A DNA stretch of 62,794 nt from Candidatus Auribacter fodinae. GTDB lineage: Bacteria > Auribacterota > Auribacteria > Auribacterales > Auribacteraceae. The DNA is taken from assembly GCA_003599815.1 (NCBI GenBank), contig QZJZ01000014.1:1-62794 (forward strand). Direction: 5' to 3'. The position numbers and the translations under genes are program-made. The notes beneath the pieces were generated by a model, which saw only the letters and a list, made by a program, of their open reading frames with translations, did no database searches and was not told where the DNA came from. Positions 9,580 through 18,624 of this stretch are shown in pieces (position 1 is the first letter of the stretch; every line of letters begins with the position of its first letter).

Positions 9580-10776
9580 ATGAAAAAAATATTTGCCATT
9601 GCCTGGAAAGATGCCATTCTCCGATTTACAAGTTCTTCGGAGTTACTATTCTTTATCGTCCTGCCACTGATCTTCACCTTCCTTCTTGCGGGTGGGACGC
9701 CCAATGGCGAGCAAGATCCGCGCATCCGCCTGCTGGTGGCGGATGAGGCGAATACCGCCATCTCCCAGCAGATCATTGACGAGTTGGAACGTTCGACGGC
9801 GGTCTATCCCGTCCTGACGGCCCGCGACGAGGCGCAAAAGGAATTCGACGAGCGCCGCGCTTCGACGGTGTTCATCATCCCCGCAGGTGTGGACGCCGAG
9901 TCGCTTCAAAGCGGGACCGCGGAAGTGGAACTGCTGAAACAGCCCAACAACATCAATGCGACCGTGGTCGAGCGCGCTGTGCAGACGGCCATTCGACGCG
10001 TGTCCAGCGCGATCAGCGCGGCGCAGAACGCGGTCAGTCAACGCGAGGCGAAACAGCCATTCGCGTCCGATGCGGAGAGACAGGCGTATTTTGATGATTC
10101 GCTCAAACTGGCGCAAGACATTCAAGCAGACGCACCCGAGCGTGTGAAAGCCGTCGAAGCCGCGACCCCCGATCAGGTCGAGTATGACCCGAGGGCGAAC
10201 TCGTCTGCAGGGCAGTTGATCACGTGGGTGTTCATTCCGCTCTTCGGCATTTCCGCCATGTTCGCTTACGAGCGTCAACAGGGAACCCTGCGCCGCGTCC
10301 TGACAACGCCGACGCGCAAGGCCACCTACCTGTTCGGCACAATTTCGGGACAGGTGCTGATGGCACTCGTGCAGATGACACTGCTCATTCTCTTCGGCAT
10401 TCTCGTGATGAAACTCGCCTGGGGACGCGAACCACTCGCCCTGTCCGTGCTCCTGCTCAGCGCGGCGCTGGCGGCCGCGGCCTTTGGCACCACGATAGGA
10501 ACGTTTGTAAAGACCGAGAGTCAGGCCAGCGGGCTGAGCATCATGTTCGGCATGGTCTTCGCGCTGATGGGCGGATGCTGGTATCCGTTGGAGTTATTCC
10601 CGACTGCGGTGCAGAACGCGGTGAAGATCCTGCCGACCACGTGGGCGATGCAAGGGATGCTCGATCTCGTTTTGCGCGGACGCGGGTTGATGGACATCCT
10701 GCCTGAGACGGGAGTGTTGCTGGGTTTCGCGGCAGTGTTTTTTGTAATCGGAGTGTGGAGATTCAGATACGAGTAG
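9580..10776 (+). CDS. ABC-2 type permease, second membrane subunit
   Basis: The 398-residue protein has the same plan as the permease at 8190: one N-terminal helix, a long extracytoplasmic region (about 45-205), then a five- or six-helix C-terminal block. It contains the conserved FAYERQQGTLRRVLTTPT loop. The C-terminal block ends with a helix and a short basic tail. It is the last gene of the exporter operon, closed by the hairpin at 10828-10864. Confidence 0.88.
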   Translation: MKKIFAIAWKDAILRFTSSSELLFFIVLPLIFTFLLAGGTPNGEQDPRIRLLVADEANTAISQQIIDELERSTAVYPVLTARDEAQKEFDERRASTVFIIPAGVDAESLQSGTAEVELLKQPNNINATVVERAVQTAIRRVSSAISAAQNAVSQREAKQPFASDAERQAYFDDSLKLAQDIQADAPERVKAVEAATPDQVEYDPRANSSAGQLITWVFIPLFGISAMFAYERQQGTLRRVLTTPTRKATYLFGTISGQVLMALVQMTLLILFGILVMKLAWGREPLALSVLLLSAALAAAAFGTTIGTFVKTESQASGLSIMFGMVFALMGGCWYPLELFPTAVQNAVKILPTTWAMQGMLDLVLRGRGLMDILPETGVLLGFAAVFFVIGVWRFRYE

Positions 10777-10827
10777 GGCCAAAACGATTCAGCCGCGAAT
10801 TACGCGAATTCTCACGAATTGAGAAAA

Positions 10828-10864
10828 TTTTTGGCCGACTCAATCACAAAGAGTCGGCCAAAAA
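10828..10864. terminator. Bidirectional terminator between convergent genes
   Basis: A perfect 14-base inverted repeat (TTTTTGGCCGACTC and GAGTCGGCCAAAAA) with a nine-base loop separates the ABC operon (+) from the cytochrome gene (-). A/T runs on both sides allow termination in both directions. Confidence 0.9.
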
Positions 10865-10887
10865 TGTGTCTAAAAGTTAATTTTGTT

Positions 10888-11796
10888 TCATCTATTCCCA
10901 TACTCCAGCGGCGGCAATGACTGCAAATACACCCACACGGAGCGTAGTTCATCGTCGGTCATGAATTTGTACGAACTCCACGGCATATACTTCGCGTCCA
11001 CCTGACTGCCGTGCCTCATCCCCGTCCGCATGAAATGGATAAAATCCGACTCCTCCCACGCAGGCAGGGACGATCCCGCGCCCCACGTCAGGTTTGGCGC
11101 GGGCGGCCAGTCGGACGGAAAGCCAGGGATGAGTCCGCCCGACATCGTCAGCCCGTGACAGACTTTGCAGGAGAGTGTCAGGTATTCGCCATACTCGGCA
11201 GTGACTCCCGCTTCGGGCGCGACGGGACGCGGCGCGTCCATTGGAATTAATTCGGCGGGGATGAAGGTGATGGCGGGAACGAGCGTCATCGCCGCGCGGC
11301 CTGTCAGCGAGAGAGAACTGGGTGGCTGGACATGGTCCACGGGCGGGACGCTTTTGATGTAAGCGATCACGTCTGCCAGATCATCGTCACTCAAAAAATA
11401 AAACTCGGTGGATGGCATGAACAGGAGCGGTGTCCCGTCGGGGCGGACACCGTAACGGATGGCGCGCACCCAGTCGGCGTCCGAGAACGACGCGCCATAT
11501 CCGCCTTCGCCGCGTGTCAGATTCCCCGCGATGACCTGTCCGAGTGCGGGGTCATCAAGATAGATTTTCCCCTGCAACTGCTCACCGTGGCATGCCTCAC
11601 ACCCGCGATACTGGAAGATTCGCCTGCCATGTTCGATGGACGCGGCATCTGTCGGGATGGGCAACGTGTCCACGGGCGCGGCATACACACGGTTCAGGCG
11701 CGATTCGGTTTGGAAATAGATGACGGCCAGTGCAAGGATGATCAATCCCGACAGCGCGGCAAGGATAATCCCAATCCATTTCAAGAATTTTTTCAT
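10888..11796 (-). CDS. Membrane-anchored diheme cytochrome c
   Basis: The 302-residue protein has an uncleaved N-terminal helix (about 6-28) and two class I cytochrome c domains. The heme c sites are CEACH at 66-70 and CKVCH at 210-214. Probable axial Met ligands are M127 (LLFMPSTEFYFLSDDDL) and M271 (KYMPWSSYKFMTDDEL). The two halves are alike, as from internal duplication. It should carry electrons on the outer face of the membrane; the partner dehydrogenase or oxidase is not nearby. It is a single-gene unit ending at the bidirectional terminator. Confidence 0.87.
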   Translation of the reverse strand: MKKFLKWIGIILAALSGLIILALAVIYFQTESRLNRVYAAPVDTLPIPTDAASIEHGRRIFQYRGCEACHGEQLQGKIYLDDPALGQVIAGNLTRGEGGYGASFSDADWVRAIRYGVRPDGTPLLFMPSTEFYFLSDDDLADVIAYIKSVPPVDHVQPPSSLSLTGRAAMTLVPAITFIPAELIPMDAPRPVAPEAGVTAEYGEYLTLSCKVCHGLTMSGGLIPGFPSDWPPAPNLTWGAGSSLPAWEESDFIHFMRTGMRHGSQVDAKYMPWSSYKFMTDDELRSVWVYLQSLPPLEYGNR

Positions 11797-11865
11797 CCTT
11801 TCTCCTCTCGAATCAAAATCAGTCCCGCCTCGCGACAGGACTGATTACAAATTACCAATTACGAT

Positions 11866-12777
11866 CTACTTATCTTGAATCTCTGCGGCGCGCAGGGTGT
11901 TCGCCATCAACATGGCAATCGTCATCGGTCCAACACCGCCAGGGACGGGGGTGATGAAGCCCGCAACTTCCTTGGCCTCATCGTAATTCACGTCGCCGAC
12001 AAGTTTCTGTTTCGGCTTGCCCGTCTTCTCGCTGATGACAGGATTGCCCTTGTCATCCAGCACGGGGATGCCGTTGATGCCCACATCAATGACTGCCGCG
12101 CCAGGCTTGATCCAGTCGCCGCGCACCATCTGGGCGCGACCGATGGCCGCGATGATGATGTCTGCATTTTTCATGACCGCGGGGATGTCCTTCGTGCGCG
12201 AGTGGACAACGGTCACTGTTGCATCTTCTTTCACGAGCAACAACGCGGCAGGCATACCGACGATGTTCGAGCGTCCCAGCACAACGGCATTTGCGCCCTT
12301 GATGGTCACGCCCGCTTCCTTGAGCAGGTAGATGCATCCGTACGGCGTGCATGGCACAAAAAGCGGCTCGCGTCCCTTCTGGGCAAGGCGGCCGAGATTG
12401 ATCGGCGAGAAACCGTCCACATCTTTTTCAATGCTGATGAGTTGCAAAACGCGCTCTTCATCCAAATGTGAGGGCAGAGGCAGTTGCACCAAAATGCCGT
12501 TCACTTTCGGGTCGGCGTTCAACTCTTTGATGAGTTTCTCCAGGTCTTCCTGCGAAATATCGGCGGGAAGCGGCTTGTGATAGGAGGTCATGCCCAACTC
12601 GGCGCAGGCCTTCTGTTTCATGCTCACGTACGTGGCCGAGTCGATGCGCTCGCCCACCAGCACGGTCGCCAGCGCGGGTTGTGATTTCCCTGCCGCAATA
12701 CGTGCCGCAACTTTCTCTTTCACCTCATTGCGAACTTTCAGGGCAATGGCGGTTCCATCAATGATCTGAGCGGTCAT
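11866..12777 (-). CDS. folD: Bifunctional methylenetetrahydrofolate dehydrogenase/cyclohydrolase
   Basis: FolD interconverts 5,10-methylene-, methenyl- and 10-formyl-THF in the cytosol. The 303-residue product shows the catalytic YVSMKQK (Tyr and Lys), GILVQLPLP, EKDVDGF, the NADP loop VVLGRSNIVGMP, and the closing PVPGGVGPMTIAML. An insertion (about residues 225-250, DDKGNPVISEKTGKP) makes it slightly longer than the usual 280-290 residues. A similar loop occurs in other FolD proteins, so it need not affect activity. Confidence 0.96.
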   Translation of the reverse strand: MTAQIIDGTAIALKVRNEVKEKVAARIAAGKSQPALATVLVGERIDSATYVSMKQKACAELGMTSYHKPLPADISQEDLEKLIKELNADPKVNGILVQLPLPSHLDEERVLQLISIEKDVDGFSPINLGRLAQKGREPLFVPCTPYGCIYLLKEAGVTIKGANAVVLGRSNIVGMPAALLLVKEDATVTVVHSRTKDIPAVMKNADIIIAAIGRAQMVRGDWIKPGAAVIDVGINGIPVLDDKGNPVISEKTGKPKQKLVGDVNYDEAKEVAGFITPVPGGVGPMTIAMLMANTLRAAEIQDK

Positions 12778-12857
12778 ATTATTTGCTCCTTTGTGGTTTT
12801 TCTGTGAAAAAATGCACCAATATTATACAGTCTCTCCCCCATCCGCAAAAGTGACAC

Positions 12858-14144
12858 TTATCCCGAATCCCGAATTACTCCCCGCAAAATATCGCCCGAG
12901 GCATCCGTCAACTCCACTTCATCCACCTCGTTCCAGCGCGGGGACGAAGCCGCGGCGCTCACCCGCAAGTAATTTTCCGTCCAGCCCTCCATTTGCCAGC
13001 CCCACTCGTCCAATTCGGTAACGGACTCCCATAATACGGCCATCCTCCGCCCGACAAATTTCTGGCGATAGGCTTTCGACGACTCTTCGAACGCCTCCCG
13101 CAAAATGGCGTTCCGCTTCTTTCGGACCTCGGGTCGCGTCTGCCCTTTCATCTTCGCGGCCCCCGTGCCTGGACGCGGCGAATAAGTGAAGACGTGTCCA
13201 CCCGCGAAATCCATCTCGCGGACAAAGTCCAGCGTCTCAGTGAACTCAGTCTCCGTCTCGCCGGGGAAGCCCGCGATGACGTCCGTGGTGATCGCCACGC
13301 TGGGAATCACCGTCCGTGCCGCGGCGACCAATTCGCGGAACGAGGCGGGCGTGGTTTTGCGCGCCATCCGCCTCAGCGTGGATTCGCTCCCAGATTGCAG
13401 AGGCAGGTGCAGGTGTGGCATGAGGCGGGGATTCTCCCAGAGTTGGAAAAAGTCGGCGTCCAGGTCCCATGGCTCGAGCGAGGACAGCCTCAGGCGTGGC
13501 GCATTCGTCTCACGCAAAATAGCCGCGACGAGTTCGCGCAGGTGACGTCCCCACTCCTGTCCCCACGAACCGAGATGAACACCCGTCAGCATGATCTCCT
13601 TGGTGCCGCCCGCCAGCGCGAATTGAATATCGCGAATCACGTCCTCCAGCGGACGCGAACGCGACTCGCCGCGCGCCACCGTAGTGATGCAAAATGTGCA
13701 GGCGTTGTCACACCCATCCTGCACTTTGATAAATGCCCGCGTGCGGCGATGAAGCCCAGGCAACGGCTGACGCGACAGAGGCTCAAGATCAAATTCTGAA
13801 TTCAGAATTCTGAATTCAGAATTGAATTGTGCAACAAGATTTTCTTTTTCTTGATTGGAAACAGCGTGCAGAACATTCGGCAGGGACGCGGCTTCCTTCA
13901 TTTGAAGCGTCGTCCAGCATCCCGTCGGGACGATCTGCGGAACGCCTGCGCGCGCAAGATGACGGATCATCTGCCGCGAATCGGCCGCCGCGTCCGCCGT
14001 CACCGCGCAGGTGTTGACCACTGCCAGGTCCGCGCCTTCGGCAGACGCGACGATCTCATGTCCTGCCGCGCGGAATCCCCGCGCCATCGTTTCGATCTCG
14101 CTTTGATTCAGTCGGCATCCAATTGTATCGAGGTAGACCTTCAT
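12858..14144 (-). CDS. mtaB: tRNA t6A37 methylthiotransferase MtaB
   Basis: This radical SAM enzyme adds a methylthio group to t6A37 of tRNAs. The 428-residue product has the N-terminal UPF0004 domain with cysteines in TIGCRLNQSE, NTCAVT and PTGCW. Its radical SAM motif is CDNACTFC, followed by GVHLGSWGQEW, and a TRAM-like C-terminal end. ATG 14144 is chosen over 14192 because the family's first strand (MKVYLDTIGC) starts there. Residues encoded by about 13792-13827 (FNSEFRILNSEF) come from a short palindromic DNA repeat inserted between the UPF0004 and radical SAM domains. Confidence 0.93.
   Translation of the reverse strand: MKVYLDTIGCRLNQSEIETMARGFRAAGHEIVASAEGADLAVVNTCAVTADAAADSRQMIRHLARAGVPQIVPTGCWTTLQMKEAASLPNVLHAVSNQEKENLVAQFNSEFRILNSEFDLEPLSRQPLPGLHRRTRAFIKVQDGCDNACTFCITTVARGESRSRPLEDVIRDIQFALAGGTKEIMLTGVHLGSWGQEWGRHLRELVAAILRETNAPRLRLSSLEPWDLDADFFQLWENPRLMPHLHLPLQSGSESTLRRMARKTTPASFRELVAAARTVIPSVAITTDVIAGFPGETETEFTETLDFVREMDFAGGHVFTYSPRPGTGAAKMKGQTRPEVRKKRNAILREAFEESSKAYRQKFVGRRMAVLWESVTELDEWGWQMEGWTENYLRVSAAASSPRWNEVDEVELTDASGDILRGVIRDSG
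13792..13827. repeat. GAATTC-containing palindromic repeat inside mtaB
   Basis: The units TTCTGAATTCAGAA repeat in tandem and are self-complementary. They stay in frame and add about a dozen residues to an interdomain linker of MtaB. Similar AATTCTGAATTC tracts are usually intergenic; here one lies inside a coding sequence. Confidence 0.75.
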
Positions 14145-14175
14145 AATCGTTTTTGAGGATGTAGCGACCCCGCCC

Positions 14176-14847
14176 CTACGGTTGCACCACAATGAACTGG
14201 TCGAAGATGATATCCACGCCGCCCTCTTCGATGGAGCCAGCCATCAGCCCCACCTGCCCGCTGGTCAGCGTGGAATCGGTCGTGTGCGCCACCGGGAAAC
14301 CGTTAACGTAAAACGTGAGCGCGCTTCCCGCACAATCGGCGCGCAAGTGATTGATGCTCACGCCCGTATTGATGGTGGGCGAATTTGCCATCTGGTCCTG
14401 TCCAAGCAGGATGGAACCTTCATTGCTCGTGCGTCCAATGGCATAATAGCCGTCACTGCTGATGGCAAAGAAATAAAAATTTGGTATCCCATTCACATTA
14501 CGAAAACGGCAGACAATACCCGCCAAATTGGAGTCGGGGCCGTCCAACTTGGCAACATCCACTTCGACGCGCGTGTCAGTATACTGCCGTTCAAGCGTGG
14601 ACCAAAAATGATAGGGGGCGGCGTTGACAATGAAGCGATACACACCGCTGTCATAATCCGCGATCCCTTCCACTCCGGCGTGATGCTTGAACCCGCTGGT
14701 CAGGTTGGAAAAATCATCCTGGAACAAAATCGTCCCCGAAGCGGGCATGGGCGGCTCCACTTTTGGGCCAGAGATTCCGTCCGAGAGCGCGCAGGAGGTG
14801 GAGAGGAGCAAAAACGAAATCGCAAAAAAGAACCTGAGTATTTTCAT
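14176..14847 (-). CDS. Lipoprotein with concanavalin/LamG-like domain
   Basis: The 223-residue exported lipoprotein has signal MKILRFFFAISFLLL and lipobox LSTSC, giving Cys19 as the acylated residue. From about residue 40 a beta-sandwich begins with ILFQDDFSN and runs through FYVNGFPVAHT, SGQVGLMAG and IIFDQFIVVQP. This series is typical of LamG/concanavalin-like domains that bind glycans, common in Chloroflexota surface proteins. No catalytic residues are evident. It lies 21 bases after the stop of the TPR gene upstream, so the two may be co-transcribed. Confidence 0.7.
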   Translation of the reverse strand: MKILRFFFAISFLLLSTSCALSDGISGPKVEPPMPASGTILFQDDFSNLTSGFKHHAGVEGIADYDSGVYRFIVNAAPYHFWSTLERQYTDTRVEVDVAKLDGPDSNLAGIVCRFRNVNGIPNFYFFAISSDGYYAIGRTSNEGSILLGQDQMANSPTINTGVSINHLRADCAGSALTFYVNGFPVAHTTDSTLTSGQVGLMAGSIEEGGVDIIFDQFIVVQP

Positions 14848-14868
14848 TTTGAAATCCTGTTGAAAGAA

Positions 14869-16263
14869 TCACGGAAAATAGAGTTGTAACAATTGCGCGG
14901 CCTGCTGTCCCTCCGTGCTATCGGGAGCCAGCGTCTGCGCCTGGATCAAATGCAGGCGGGCATCGTTGAGCCGATTCATCTGAAGGTAGGTCATGCCGAG
15001 GTGCAGGTGCGCCGCCGCATGGTCAGGATCGAGGCGCAGGGCGGCCTTAAGATTCCCCTCCGCAAGCCCGGTGATGTCCGCGGCCAGATACGTCCAGCCA
15101 AGCAGGTCGTACGAGGAGGCCTCATTGGGCGCAAGCGCCAGCACCTGTTGCGCGGCGGGGATGCCGAATTCCTTCACCTGAAAATTATATTGCGCGCTGA
15201 AAATTGCCAACATGCGCCAATACGAAACGTCCATGGGGGCAAGTTCGGCGGCGCGCAGGTACGCGGCCAGAGCGGAGGGCAGGTCGCCTGCAAAGACGAA
15301 GGCATCCGCCAGCGCGGCTTGAAAGGCAGGATTTTGCGACTCGATGACCGCCGCCCACTGAAATTGCGCCAACGCTTTTTGCGGTTCATCCTGACGTTTC
15401 CAATACAAACCGTACAAAGCGCGGACATTGGCCGAGAACGGATTCAGAGCGACCGCACGTTCCAACGCTTCGCTTCCATCCTGACCGAGATGCTGGTCGG
15501 CCTCGCCAAGCCAGGCCCACGCCTCGGCATTTTTCCCGTTCGCAAGGGACGCGCGCCGAAAGGCTTCGCGCGCCAACTGCCACTCGCTGACGAGTCCCAG
15601 CCCGCGGCCAACAGCAATGAGACGATTCGCCTCATCCATTTCGATGGAGGCCAGATTGAGCGCCGAGCGCATGGTCTGCACTTCGGAGTCGTAAGATTCG
15701 TCGAGTTGTGCAGAGGCCAGCAACTCGGGCAGGGCATTTTCGGGATCAAAAATGGACAGAAGCAATCCCAGCCGATGACGGATAGCTGCGTCCGAGTCAT
15801 CGAGGGAGACATAATTCTGCAGGGCCGCGGTCTCCGACTCAAAATCTCCCTGCGCGTTGCGCGCCAGCGCGAGGCCGCGATAGAGGGACGCGTCCGCTCC
15901 GTGTGCATCCAATCCGCGTTGATAGGCTCGTGTAGAATCTTCGAAGCGTTCCATTTGAAAATAGGCGTCACCGAGGTTTCGCCAGCCTGTCACGGAGAGG
16001 GGATCGGCTTGCGAAAGCAGGCGCACCGCGTTGGGCAGGTCCTCGCCAGCGAAGAAGGCATTCCCTGCGCGCTCGCGCAGGTCCGCGCGCCAGAAGAGGA
16101 GAATGGACGCGTGTTCGTAGTCCGCGGCCGCGTCGAGGGGATGCGCGTTCGCGAGGGCAGAGTCGGCGCGTCGGATGTCGGCCTGGGCGGAAAAAAGCAC
16201 GGGAGCCGCGGTCAGTCCGAGGAGAGCGAACAGAATCAAAAGTCGGGGGAGAAGCGTACGCAT
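14869..16263 (-). CDS. Exported TPR-repeat protein
   Basis: The 464-residue protein has an N-terminal signal or anchor helix (MRTLLPRLLILFALLGLTAAPVL). About ten tetratricopeptide repeats follow, seen in patterns such as GWRNLGDAYFQMERFEDSTRAYQ and AWLGEADQHLGQ. TPRs form a superhelical scaffold for protein contacts; no enzyme domain is present. The frame is open further upstream, but ATG 16263 is chosen because it starts the signal sequence and has a -10 box ten bases upstream. It is divergent from the sensor gene at 16309. Confidence 0.75.
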   Translation of the reverse strand: MRTLLPRLLILFALLGLTAAPVLFSAQADIRRADSALANAHPLDAAADYEHASILLFWRADLRERAGNAFFAGEDLPNAVRLLSQADPLSVTGWRNLGDAYFQMERFEDSTRAYQRGLDAHGADASLYRGLALARNAQGDFESETAALQNYVSLDDSDAAIRHRLGLLLSIFDPENALPELLASAQLDESYDSEVQTMRSALNLASIEMDEANRLIAVGRGLGLVSEWQLAREAFRRASLANGKNAEAWAWLGEADQHLGQDGSEALERAVALNPFSANVRALYGLYWKRQDEPQKALAQFQWAAVIESQNPAFQAALADAFVFAGDLPSALAAYLRAAELAPMDVSYWRMLAIFSAQYNFQVKEFGIPAAQQVLALAPNEASSYDLLGWTYLAADITGLAEGNLKAALRLDPDHAAAHLHLGMTYLQMNRLNDARLHLIQAQTLAPDSTEGQQAAQLLQLYFP

Positions 16264-16308
16264 GTCGCAATAATTATATCCGTTGAATGGCAGTATAATT
16301 GCCTTTGT
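16264..16308. promoter_or_regulatory. Mirror-image divergent promoter region
   Basis: The 45 bases between two divergent ATGs carry a TATAAT on each strand: 16294-16299 for the + gene and 16273-16278 (read on -) for the - gene. Each is separated from its ATG by exactly nine bases. That spacing puts the transcription start at or within a few bases of the start codon, so both mRNAs should be leaderless. No Shine-Dalgarno sequence is present. The -35 boxes are weak. Confidence 0.65.
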
Positions 16309-18621
16309 ATGGGTTCCCTTTCCAGCCAGATTTTTTCGTTCATGACCAGCCAGCAGGGCAGTGTGGTGTATCACATCCTGCTGGTTTCTTCGATTGCGTT
16401 TGGAATGCAGTCTGCCTTCAACCACTGGCGTTCCAGTGACTTTCCCCAGGCGCGGCGGACGATGGTGGGGCTGGGTATTTTGCTGGCCGCCAATTTACTG
16501 ATGTTCGCGATCAGCGCACTCGGCTGGCAGCAGGTGTTGAATTTGAATGTCTTGCTCCCGCCGCTCGACCGCGCGTTTGTATTGCTCGGTCTCGTGTGGG
16601 TGACTTGGCTATGGGCTTTCCCTGAACCGAGCCGCGCGGCGGATTCGGCCGCGGCGTTGCTCAGCCTGTTGATCGCGTCCGTTGCGGTTCTCAGCCTGAC
16701 AGATATCAATTCCATCACGCAGGCCTCGTTCAACCCCACTGTTCAAGATGGGTTGTGGCAAATGGCCTCCATCGGGCTGACGTTGATCGGCGCGTTGATT
16801 CTGCTCATCCGAAGACCAAGCGGGTGGGGAAACGGCATCGCGTTTTTAATGCTGGCCTTCGCAGGCCACATGCTATATCTTTGGAGCGACCGCTCGACAG
16901 GTGATTTTCCCGGCGCAGTGCGGCTGGCCTATTTGGCGGCGTATCCCATTTTGTTGACGTTGCCCCAACGCTTCCCCGCGCCAACCGCCCAGCCGATCTC
17001 CATCAAGCAAGAGGCGTCCGTCCCTGAGCGGAGACGATACAGCACCGACCCGAAGACGTTCCACGCTTTGCTCGACCTGGCGGCGGAGACGAATACCACG
17101 AAAATGAGTCAGGCCGTGACGCGCGCCATCGCGCAGACCATGCTGGCCGACTTGTGCTTCCTCATCTACCTGACGGACAACAAAAGTCAGTTGCAGATTG
17201 CCTCGGGCTATGACTTGATCCGCGAGGAACCGCTCGAAGGCGGCAGTCTCAACAAGACGGCTGTGCCGATGCTCGCCAACGCCCTCCAGCGCGGACGTCC
17301 CCTGCGCCTGCCCGCCAGCGCCACCTCCGCGGACATCAAGGGACTGGGCGACGTGCTCGGCCTCGGCAACCCGGGCAACCTGATCAGCGTGCCGATGCTG
17401 ACGAAGGAAAAAGAAGCCATCGGCGGAATCATGTTGCTCTCGCCGTATTCCAACCGTCTGTGGAGCGCGGAAGACCAGGCATTTCTGGCAAATATCGCGG
17501 CATCGCTGGTGTCCATCGTGCAGCGCGGCCAGCAGGTGACGTCACTTCAGCAGAAGGAGCAGGCCACCCAGCAGTCGCTGGAAGAGGCGCTCGCGAGACT
17601 CTCCCAGGCGAAGACGCAGAACGAGGAGTTGTCCCACAAACTGGAGGAGGCACTCAAGTCTCCCGCCGCGAGCGTGGACATCTCAGCAATTCAGGCAGAG
17701 GCGCAGACGCGTATCGGCGAATTGGAAAAGGAGCTCGAATCCTTGCGCTCCGCGAAAAAGACGCGCAGTACCAGCGAAATCAACCAGTTGGAGAAGGAAT
17801 TGCGCATCACACTCGAAGATGTGGCGCGCCTGCAAAACCAACTGGCCGAAGCCAATATGAAGATCCTCGAGTTGGAAAAAGGCTCGAAGTCCGAACGCAC
17901 GAACGAACAGGCCGAAGTGGTGGCGTCCATTTCACAGGAATTGCGCCAGCCGATGTCGTCCATTGTCGGGTATACCGACCTGTTATTGGGCGAATCGGTG
18001 GGCATCCTCGGCGCGCTCCAGCGAAAATTTGTGGAACGCATCAAAGCCTCCACCGAGCGGATCGGAAGCCTGATCGACGACTTAATCCAGATGACCACAC
18101 TCGAGTCGGGTCTTGCGGATCTCAAATCGGAGCCCGTGGACTTGAACGTGATCATCGACAACGCCATGTCCTACACCAGCAGTCAGGTGCGCGAGAAGAA
18201 CATCACCATGCACCTCGACCTGCCCAAGGCCATGTCGCCCATCCACGCGGACCGCGAGGCGTTGCAACAGATCCTCATCCACCTCCTGCAAAACGCGGGG
18301 GCCGCGACGCCAATCGAAGGCAATGTCACGCTCAAAGTCCAGACGCGAAACGAGGATGACCAGGATTATGTCCTGATCCAGGTGACGGACACAGGCGGAG
18401 GCATCCCATCGGAGGATGTGCCGCGCGTCTTCACCCGCCTCTATCGCGCGGACAATGTCCTCATCCAGGGCGTGGGCGATACAGGTGTGGGACTGTCCAT
18501 CGCCAAGACACTGACCGAGGCCCAGCACGGGCGGATTTGGGTGGAGACCAAAGCCGGGGAGACCTCCACATTCAGCGTGCTTTTGCCGATTTCCCATTCG
18601 CCCAAAGCGGGTGAGAGGTAA
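16309..18621 (+). CDS. Membrane GAF-histidine-kinase-like sensor lacking the H-box His
   Basis: The 770-residue protein has an N-terminal block of about seven membrane helices (1-240), a GAF-like domain (about 250-410), a coiled coil (about 415-530), a DHp-like helix pair and a HATPase_c domain. The ATPase boxes are intact: N-box LLQNAGAATP, G1 DTGGGIP (about 694) and G2 GDTGVGLSIA (about 724). The DHp motif reads SQELRQPMSSIVGYTDLL, so the normal phosphoacceptor His is Gln543. It may be a non-phosphorylating ATPase sensor or a partner of another kinase. The upstream open frame to 14893 is antisense to the TPR gene and is not counted. No response regulator is adjacent. Confidence 0.8.
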   Translation: MGSLSSQIFSFMTSQQGSVVYHILLVSSIAFGMQSAFNHWRSSDFPQARRTMVGLGILLAANLLMFAISALGWQQVLNLNVLLPPLDRAFVLLGLVWVTWLWAFPEPSRAADSAAALLSLLIASVAVLSLTDINSITQASFNPTVQDGLWQMASIGLTLIGALILLIRRPSGWGNGIAFLMLAFAGHMLYLWSDRSTGDFPGAVRLAYLAAYPILLTLPQRFPAPTAQPISIKQEASVPERRRYSTDPKTFHALLDLAAETNTTKMSQAVTRAIAQTMLADLCFLIYLTDNKSQLQIASGYDLIREEPLEGGSLNKTAVPMLANALQRGRPLRLPASATSADIKGLGDVLGLGNPGNLISVPMLTKEKEAIGGIMLLSPYSNRLWSAEDQAFLANIAASLVSIVQRGQQVTSLQQKEQATQQSLEEALARLSQAKTQNEELSHKLEEALKSPAASVDISAIQAEAQTRIGELEKELESLRSAKKTRSTSEINQLEKELRITLEDVARLQNQLAEANMKILELEKGSKSERTNEQAEVVASISQELRQPMSSIVGYTDLLLGESVGILGALQRKFVERIKASTERIGSLIDDLIQMTTLESGLADLKSEPVDLNVIIDNAMSYTSSQVREKNITMHLDLPKAMSPIHADREALQQILIHLLQNAGAATPIEGNVTLKVQTRNEDDQDYVLIQVTDTGGGIPSEDVPRVFTRLYRADNVLIQGVGDTGVGLSIAKTLTEAQHGRIWVETKAGETSTFSVLLPISHSPKAGER

Positions 18622-18624
18622 ACC

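Noticed and set aside
14893..16308. Long upstream extension of the sensor gene's frame (about 470 codons)
   Set aside because: It is antisense to the well-supported TPR gene, and its translation is low-complexity Arg/Gly/Gln-rich with no domain. The sensor's membrane domain begins at ATG 16309.
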